From assembly GCA_020086605.1 (NCBI GenBank), contig JACBWW010000002.1, positions 23,983,405 through 24,047,404 on the forward strand: a stretch of DNA of 64,000 nt. Reading direction: 5' to 3'. A model generated the notes under the pieces. It saw only the letters and a program-made list of their open reading frames with translations. It searched no databases and was not told the origin of the DNA. The position numbers were made by a program, and so were the translations under genes. Position 1 is the stretch's first letter. Each line of letters opens with the position of its first letter. This stretch comes from Lanius collurio (lineage: Eukaryota; Chordata; Aves; Passeriformes; Laniidae). This document shows, in pieces, positions 57,101 through 64,000 of this stretch.

Positions 57101-60100
57101 AACTGAAGTTGGTTCTCGCTGGCTGGTGTAGTTTGGTACTTACTTGGTGGATGGGAGGATACATTGAATAAATTACATAATTTTTTACTTTTTGCAATTA
57201 CATCTGAAGATTTTAAGGGTTGCATTTTTTATTGCTATTAGATGGTTTATTTTTTACTTACTGTAATAAATCTGTTTAGGTAGAAACTGTAAAGTAGCTA
57301 AATGCACAAGCCAGAATCTGAAATAGTCTTAGAGGGTTAAGTTATATTGAAGACATTACATATATAAAAAAATATAACTAATTTGAAGCACAAAATAAAA
57401 TTAATTGGCAAAACAACTTTATTAAACAATGCAAGTTGCATTTGTAGTCGACTGAACTGTTTCTTTTGTGTGGTCATGCACTGGAATATTTTGGAACAAG
57501 TGAAATTCCTGGTTTTTTCTTTGCTTTTAGTATCTTTGAAATTGAAAACAAGGCAGCTGGGGTTTTGAGTTCACATTTGTTTTTCATTAGTTGAATAATT
57601 TAGGAAAAGTGTGTTTAGCTGAAGGAAGTGGTAGTTATCTAATGCTAGTATTTTATCTCAGCATCCCAAGATGCTTTGTAAGCAGCAAACATTTATAGTC
57701 TGAGGAATATTTTAAATGAAGAATAGAGGCCTAATTGTAGTAAATCTAGTTTAGCATTGATTTTCGTAATTCGTACTGCATTTTAATTGCACTTTTTTTA
57801 ATATTAGTGCATCATGTTTTTGTCCACTTAAATCACTTCAAAATTTGCCCATCCTGTTGTACTTGCTGTGCTGTTTGTGTATTTGTGCCCACTACACAGC
57901 TCTTGCCAAAGCAAAAGTCCATAATGTTCATGGGTCTGCAAAATTTGCAGCATCAGCTGGTTTCGTGGTGTCTGATTTTTCCCTGCAGCTTTCCGAGCGC
58001 AGCAAGGAGAGGTGATGAGGATGGCTTGTCGTCTTGACCCTCTCACTGGCTTTCAAATGGCTGGGGAATGGCTGAAGTACCAACTCACAGCTCCTGTCGA
58101 TATTGGACCCATGAACTGTAGGTCACCTGAAAAAAAATGGGGATGTGGGATTTGTTATTTAATTAAAGCCAAAAAGAAACTTCTTGACCTTTTTTGTTGA
58201 TGTTGTTGGAATTTTTTAAGCAGTAACCAAGACTGCATGCTAGATTTTCAGGCTTTAAGGTCTTTGCAAGTTAAAAGCAGAACTAAGTCAAACCCACCCC
58301 TTCCCTAATTTATCCCTTTAGAGTCTACCTATGGAATAACTGATGTAAAGCCCCTGACTCTTTTCCTTCCCCCAAATCTCTCTGCAGAACTGACACAGCT
58401 GTCCATCTGATACAATTTTACAATTATTTGTGTCATTTTATCTCTATAACATATTGATTATTTTTGTTAGTAAGTTACACCTGTCTGGCAAATCTCTTGT
58501 TCACCTTGCTTTCCTGCTGTAAAGGAAGGTTCCTTGATGCTCTGCAAAGTCACACTGAGGGCAGCCTTGCCTGCAGTGCTGAGTCTGGGCATGTGGTCTC
58601 TTCTTTTCCCTTCTGTGATTTGTTAATATTGCTCTGCATAGTACCTCAAAGACTTATGTCTCAGGAGCCTTCACTTGAATGAAGCAAATCACCTTAATTG
58701 CTCTCAGTGCATCCCTGCAAGGCATCTGCAGGGAGAGCTGCATGGCCAAAATACTTGTGAGTGCTAAGATGTTGCAGCACAGGAGCTTCTCAGGCTGCTG
58801 TTGAGGATGGTTGAGCGTGGTGTTCTCTTCCTTTCAGCTAAGACAGGCGAAGGTCTCTGCTCCATCTTCTCTCCATCCTTTGTGCAGTGGGATGCCATGA
58901 CCTTCTTCTCGGAGAGCATCATCAGCCAGATGTTCCGAACCATGGATAAAGATGTACGTGTATCCCAAGCTCTTGCCTTCTCTCCTGGCTTCTTCTGGGT
59001 CGGCAGTTCTTCTGGGTTTTTGCAGTTATGTTATCCTTGAGCAGTTTGTAGTAACTGGTTCCCTCCATGCAAAAAACACAGATTGTTTGGTGAGCCATTC
59101 TCATGAGGAGTAATGACCCTTCTTTAGATGAGACCAAACTCATACTGGCATGTCTTAATTCTGGGCGCTATGGGATGAGAAGTCACAGGAGAGTGCTCAG
59201 GTGACGTGCTTTAACATAGTGCCTTGCTAGAGAAGAGATTGCTTAAGGAAAAATTTCTTGAGTATTTTTAATTATCCTCTTACTCGATTTTTTAAATTTT
59301 TTTTAAACTTCTAAGTGAGAGGAACTTATGCCCAGAGAGCAGGAGATCAGAAGCATTTTCTCTCTGCCTTTTGTTCAACAGCAGGCAAATCAGAAGGATT
59401 GGTTTGATGTAGACTGACTTGATTTCTTTATTAGATTAAACTGCTCATGCACTCATCAGTCTAATCACAGTAGAATAATTATATGGGTCAATCCAGTTGG
59501 TTAAGCATGGAATCTGTTGGACAAAGTCAAGAGGAGAATTGAGAGACAGACTGAGAGAGGAAATTTGCCTTTTCCAGAGGTGCCAGCAAAAGTATGGGGA
59601 CTAGAGAGTGATGTCTCAAGACTGCCCTATCAACAGTGGGAAAGTGCTGTCCTTTTTCCCTCAGCCTTTTCCGTAGGTTTTGTAGGAAGTATACTGCAGG
59701 TTGAAGTATTGAGTGTTGCCTCCCTTTTTCTTTTTTTTTTTTTTACTACCTTTGTAGGAAATCCCAGTGAATGATGGCATAGATCTGTTGCAACTTGTCC
59801 TTAATTTTGAAACAAAAGATCCTCTCATCCTGTCCTGTGTGCTCACCAATGTCTCTGCTCTCTTTCCGTTTGTCACTTACCGACCAGAATACCTCCCACA
59901 AGTACTTTCCAAGGTAAGTATGTGCAGACCCTGCTTAAATCCCATCAGCTTTTTGTGGTGCAGTGCTCTTGTACTAAACTGCAGGAGTCAATATTCTTGG
60001 TGTTGCTGTCAGGGAAGGACTATCCTTCATGTTAAAGATGGGAGAAACTGAGGCTGAGGCTTGTCACAAAAATAGTAATGTCAATTAACCCAAATTTTGC

Positions 60101-63100
60101 AGTTCATAGCCTTAAAACTTAGCATTAAGTGCATGCTCTGGCCAGTAAACAGCCATGTTTTATTTCAAGGCCTTGCTTTATTGTTGGTTCATCTTTCAAC
60201 TTCGTCAGGGGTTCTTCACTGACTTCGGTGAAATTGCACTAAAATCTTTATTACCTATTCATTAAACTCAAACAGATATGAATGCTAAATATTAACAATG
60301 ATACGAGTTTTTTGATTTTTCCTCCCTTTTCTCACAGTTATTTTCTTCAGTTACCTTTGAAGTTGTAGAAGAAAGTAAGGTATGTCTTAATTACTAGCTA
60401 CTAATGAACTATAACAGTTAGATCAAATAATATTCTAGGGGAGAGAGCATCCTGAGTCTGAAGACTATTGTAGTAGGCTTCTCAAGTATAGTTCTGCTCC
60501 TGGGAAAGCTGGGGAGTCTAGATATTGCTAATCTGTGTGGTTGATGTAGCCTACTAAGCTTTGGCTCACAAGCTTAGAAGGCTGTAGACATGCTCTAAGG
60601 CCAGTACACTTAGTTCCCTGGTCAGTGCTGGCCTTCCTGAGAGTGAAATCCCTTCATTAGCTTTGGGTATTCTTTCAGAACTTGGTATACATGGCTCTGA
60701 AGGATGGCTGTAAACCCACTAGTTACCTAAGGAGTGCTTGGAGTCTTGAAATAGTGAGGAGGAGTCATAGCATCCTCACTCCTGAAGTACAGCTTGTTTG
60801 AACATGGATTTCTTGAGTTGACTACTGCTTCAGAGGAAATTTGGTTGCTGCATGATTGTTTGGAGGGAGCAGGGAGGCATGGAAATGGGTTTTTAATCTG
60901 TGCTCAACACTGCAGAAAACTATATATTATGAATTTGTCTCTTGAAGATGCCCTGCATTTGGCTGAACTTTTGTTTTGTTGCATTGAAGTTTGTTGTGTC
61001 TGTCCAGGCTCCTAGAACTCGAGCAGTAAAGAATGTGAGAAGGCATGCATGCTCCTCAATCATAAAGATGTGCCGAGATTACCCTCAGCTTGTCCTGGTA
61101 GGTAAACACAACTCTGTCATGAAGAGTCCTTCCTCAATTTTAGTTGGATTTTGTGGGATCTTCAGCTTCCTTGGCTACAGTCTCTGCTTTTCTTGCAAGA
61201 AACATTCCTGCTGCACAAATGGCAAAGTGGTTCATTCCCTGTACCTGTCTTCTTCCCCACTCAAAAATATTCTGCCTCAGAAGTTGAATTGTAAATTGAT
61301 GAGTTAAATGTAAAAGGGATGAGGAGGAGGATACAAGCAGCACAAGTAAAATGGATGCAGCATAATGATAGAGGGGTAGGGAAGAATAGAAGTTCTCTTA
61401 GACTGAACATTCAGAGAAACTTGAGTGTGAGGAGATGGCTATGTTGAGAAAAGGTAACAGAAATGTACCTTCTCCAGCTGAACAGTACACCCCTCCTCTG
61501 CCTCCCCCAATGGCCCTCCTCCATACCAAATGCATGATGCTTTTCCACTTGGATGTGTTTTCTAGCCAAACTTTGAGATGTTGTACAACCATGTGAAACA
61601 GCTACTCTCCAATGAGCTACTTCTGACACAGATGGAGAAGTGTGCTCTTATGGAGGCCCTTGTCCTCATCAGCAACCAGTTTAAGGACTATGAGCGACAG
61701 AAAGCTTTCCTGGAGGAGCTCATGGCTCCTGTTGCTGGCTTATGGCTCTCCCCAGAGATGCAGAGGTATGGGTCATTTTTCTTGTTATGGGTCATTTCTT
61801 TTCCAGCTTTGAGCTGGAGGTGTTGAGGAGGTAATGCTGTGCCCATTGAGGGAACACACAAGCCGTATGAGAGTGATGGGCTGTCTCTTGACCTCCTGTG
61901 CTCCAGGCAGTTGTTGTGATAATAGCTCTCTACAGTTCAGAAACTGGTAACAGTCTAAATGCTGTTTGCTGAAAATTGCTGGGTAAGAGTTTCTTAAGGT
62001 AATAAAGGAACATTCCCCAGCATGCTCAAAGCATTTGCAGGAAATGAGGAATCAAAGATGTCTTTGCTCATCCCTAGGAGAGGGTAGGAAGCTGAGTTCT
62101 TGTTACTAAAGCTGAGATGTCTTGGAGCTCTGGGTAGCTGGGCATGCACAAGAGTTTTCCAAGCAGAGCTGTCTTCATAAAAGATTTGAATCTTTTAGAT
62201 CCGCACAGCCCAAGAGAACTGATGATATTTGGAGAGTGTCCACATCTTGGGTGCTTTTAAATCATGTTCCAATGTACAGGACGGAGCACTGCCTAGCCTC
62301 TCTAGCCTGCTCGGTTTTTGGTAGATGTTTATTGCCAGTGCAAAGCTCTGCTCAAATTCCCAGGTACAAGCAATAATCCATTGCTGTCTTTTGCTGCTGC
62401 CAGAGTCCTCTCAGATCCTGAAGCCTTTATATCCTATGTGGGTGCAGACAACAAAATTGCCGATCCAGTCTTGGAAGATCCTAGTGGCCTGAACCGGTCT
62501 AGAGTGAGTATCATTACCAGGAGAGGTGTAATCATTAGTGAAATGAGACCTGCTTCCTTTAATCCCCCACTTCCCTTGTGATTACACACAAGGTCTCCTG
62601 ATCATGTACTCCTTCAGAGTGTGGATCAATAGGATTTTCAGATTGCAGAATAACAGGCTGGCCTTTGCTCTTTAAGCTACAGTAAAGAGCATACAGGCCA
62701 TGTAAACCACATTATTTATCAGGCTGAATCACACCGTTTCCTACTCTTTGTTTAACAGAGTTTGCTTTTGGGTAAGCAATTGATTTACATGACTTTTGGA
62801 TATGGACAGTGAATCGTGCTTTTTACACCAGGCAGTATGGAAACATCATGCTCAGACTGCAGCGCAGAATATAATTAAAATTCACCTGAGGAGATTTGTG
62901 TTATTTGAGCTGTTGGAGTTGCTGTCCTTAGATCTGTAAATGACACTGAAATGCAGTCCACAGAGATACACTTATGATTTGAGACTAATGCAATTTGACC
63001 ACTGTGTCATATGGGATCTCTGCATCTGTCCCAGCACAAGGGACAGAAGGACATGAGGAATGGATGGTCTAGACCCATACTTTTAGCATCCTCCCTGGCT

Positions 63101-64000
63101 GCTTGCATACTCTTCAGACCATATGCATTGATGCTTTGTCTGATAGTGAATTCCTAGGCCATCCTGCCATGGCCAGGGCTCTCTCAAGGTGATGCATGAT
63201 TGTTTGTTGCATATTCCTGGCAGCAGCCTCACCAGAGTTTTGTTCCTGTCACCAGGTTAGGCTCACTGTAGAACATTCCCTTTGAGATGGGATGATGACC
63301 TGTTTCTCTGAAAACTATTGATTCAGACTGTGATCCGGCTAAGAAACGCTTTCTCCACATGTCTTGCTGCAGATAAGCTTTTGTGTGTACACCATTCTGG
63401 GAGTTGTGAAACGAGCTCGTTGGCCTGCTGCTACTGAAGAGGCAAAAGCTGGAGGATTCTTTTTGGGATACCTGCCCAGTGGAACTCCAATGTACCGGAA
63501 TCCCTGCACTGAGCAGGTCCTGAAGCTTTTTGACAATTTACTTGCTCTCATAAGGTGGGTCAAGTTTACTTGAAATCATTTATGTTGACTTACAAATCTC
63601 TGAAAGCCGAACTGTGATAAATACGTGGAATGTTCAGAGCATGTTTGCCCAGTGAAGCCAGTGGGAGCACAGGCTGGTGCAGGTGCCCAAGTACTGTTCC
63701 TGACTATTCAGAGTGGGGAGTGGCACTGGGGAAACTGGAGCCCTCTGAATGTACACTGGCCTGACCTACAAGAGGCCATCAAAGCTAATAGGAGCTTGTG
63801 CTGGGGTTGCCTCCCCTACCTCCACTGCTGTAGTTCTGCCACCCACTTAATGATTTCTTAACTAACATCTCTGCTCTGCCCTCAGCCCCTACAAGGCCAC
63901 CTCTCCCGTCACCACCAGGGCAATCCCAGCTCTCATCACATCCTGTTTTGTGTTGTTCTCTCTTCAGTGTTAAATTAAGCTGGCTTTGCTGAACATAAGC
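48178..64000 (+). CDS. XPO5: Exportin-5 (5' portion; continues beyond the window)
   Basis: RanGTP-dependent karyopherin that exports pre-miRNA from the nucleus. Twenty coding exons: 48178-48282, 48552-48673, 49287-49359, 49929-50066, 50384-50566, 52447-52473, 52768-52953, 53630-53706, 54149-54248, 55668-55751, 56159-56284, 56529-56619, 57989-58117, 58838-58953, 59758-59913, 60338-60379, 61008-61097, 61566-61765, 62404-62503, 63373-63554. Phases agree and give about 775 codons; human XPO5 has 1204. Family stretches: CEQLVKAVTVIMDP, EMIKREWPQHWPDML (importin-beta N region), ANCRVGIAALNTLAGYIDW, FDFDSDEDFNAFFN, VLTNVSALFPFVTYRPE and HACSSIIKMCRDYPQLVL. HEAT-repeat superhelix expected. The exon at 52447-52473 is a 27-nt microexon. 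No exon is seen after 63554, so the remaining third lies to the right. No lesions seen. Confidence 0.95.
49256..49282. repeat. TTTG microsatellite abutting an XPO5 splice acceptor
   Basis: A run of TTTG units leads directly into TTTAACAG, the acceptor of the exon at 49287. The repeat therefore replaces the usual pyrimidine tract. Confidence 0.75.

Overview
This is a vertebrate nuclear genome window, most likely from a bird and probably a songbird. The genes are intron-rich with GT-AG junctions and CpG-rich promoters. The repeats are avian in character: an antisense CR1 LINE tail near 12.35-12.9 kb, a solo LTR at 5056-5621 of the type that starts TGTCC(T/C)GGTTTTGGCT, and a second passerine-like LTR near 11.8-12.15 kb. 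No bacterial, phage, CRISPR or defence-type system is visible, and I do not see a wholly new biological system. The useful signals are a decayed plasminogen-like gene, an epoxide hydrolase gene with an exon lost at an assembly gap, and several local repeat structures.

Layout. (1) 1-8.05 kb, plus strand: remnant of a plasminogen-like (PLG) gene. Kringle 3 and kringle 4 exon pairs are recognisable. Kringle 4 ends in a premature stop caused by a frameshift. The only clear protease relic is the terminal exon, which is frameshifted and lacks the GDSGG catalytic motif. (2) 8.05-13.1 kb: repeat-rich DNA with microsatellites, LTR-like blocks and CR1. (3) 13.25-20.83 kb, plus strand: microsomal epoxide hydrolase (EPHX1-like), with one internal exon missing at the N-gap at 18192-18201. 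(4) 22.99-24.33 kb, minus strand: MAD2L1BP (p31comet). (5) 25.59-34.30 kb, plus strand: GTPBP2, complete in 12 coding exons, 608 aa. (6) 38.52-47.87 kb, minus strand: POLH (DNA polymerase eta), complete in 10 coding exons, 705 aa. (7) 48.18 kb to the window end, plus strand: XPO5 (exportin-5), first 20 coding exons, about 775 codons; the rest lies outside.

The order and relative orientation MAD2L1BP(-) GTPBP2(+) POLH(-) XPO5(+) is the inverse reading of human 6p21.1, so this is a conserved block. MAD2L1BP/GTPBP2 and POLH/XPO5 are head-to-head pairs with shared CpG-rich promoters, and GTPBP2/POLH are tail-to-tail. Both promoter regions carry an ACTACAA/C-CTCCCGGCG type element resembling the ZNF143/SBS2 site. 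Beyond MAD2L1BP the human neighbour RSPH9 is absent and EPHX1-like plus PLG-like sequences are found instead, so a synteny breakpoint lies at about 20.8-23.0 kb.

The genes do not form an operon or a single pathway: XPO5 exports pre-miRNA, POLH does translesion synthesis, GTPBP2 acts in ribosome rescue, MAD2L1BP silences the spindle checkpoint, and EPHX1 detoxifies epoxides. Exon boundaries are from reading frame, splice consensus and recalled similarity to vertebrate families; no transcript evidence was available.
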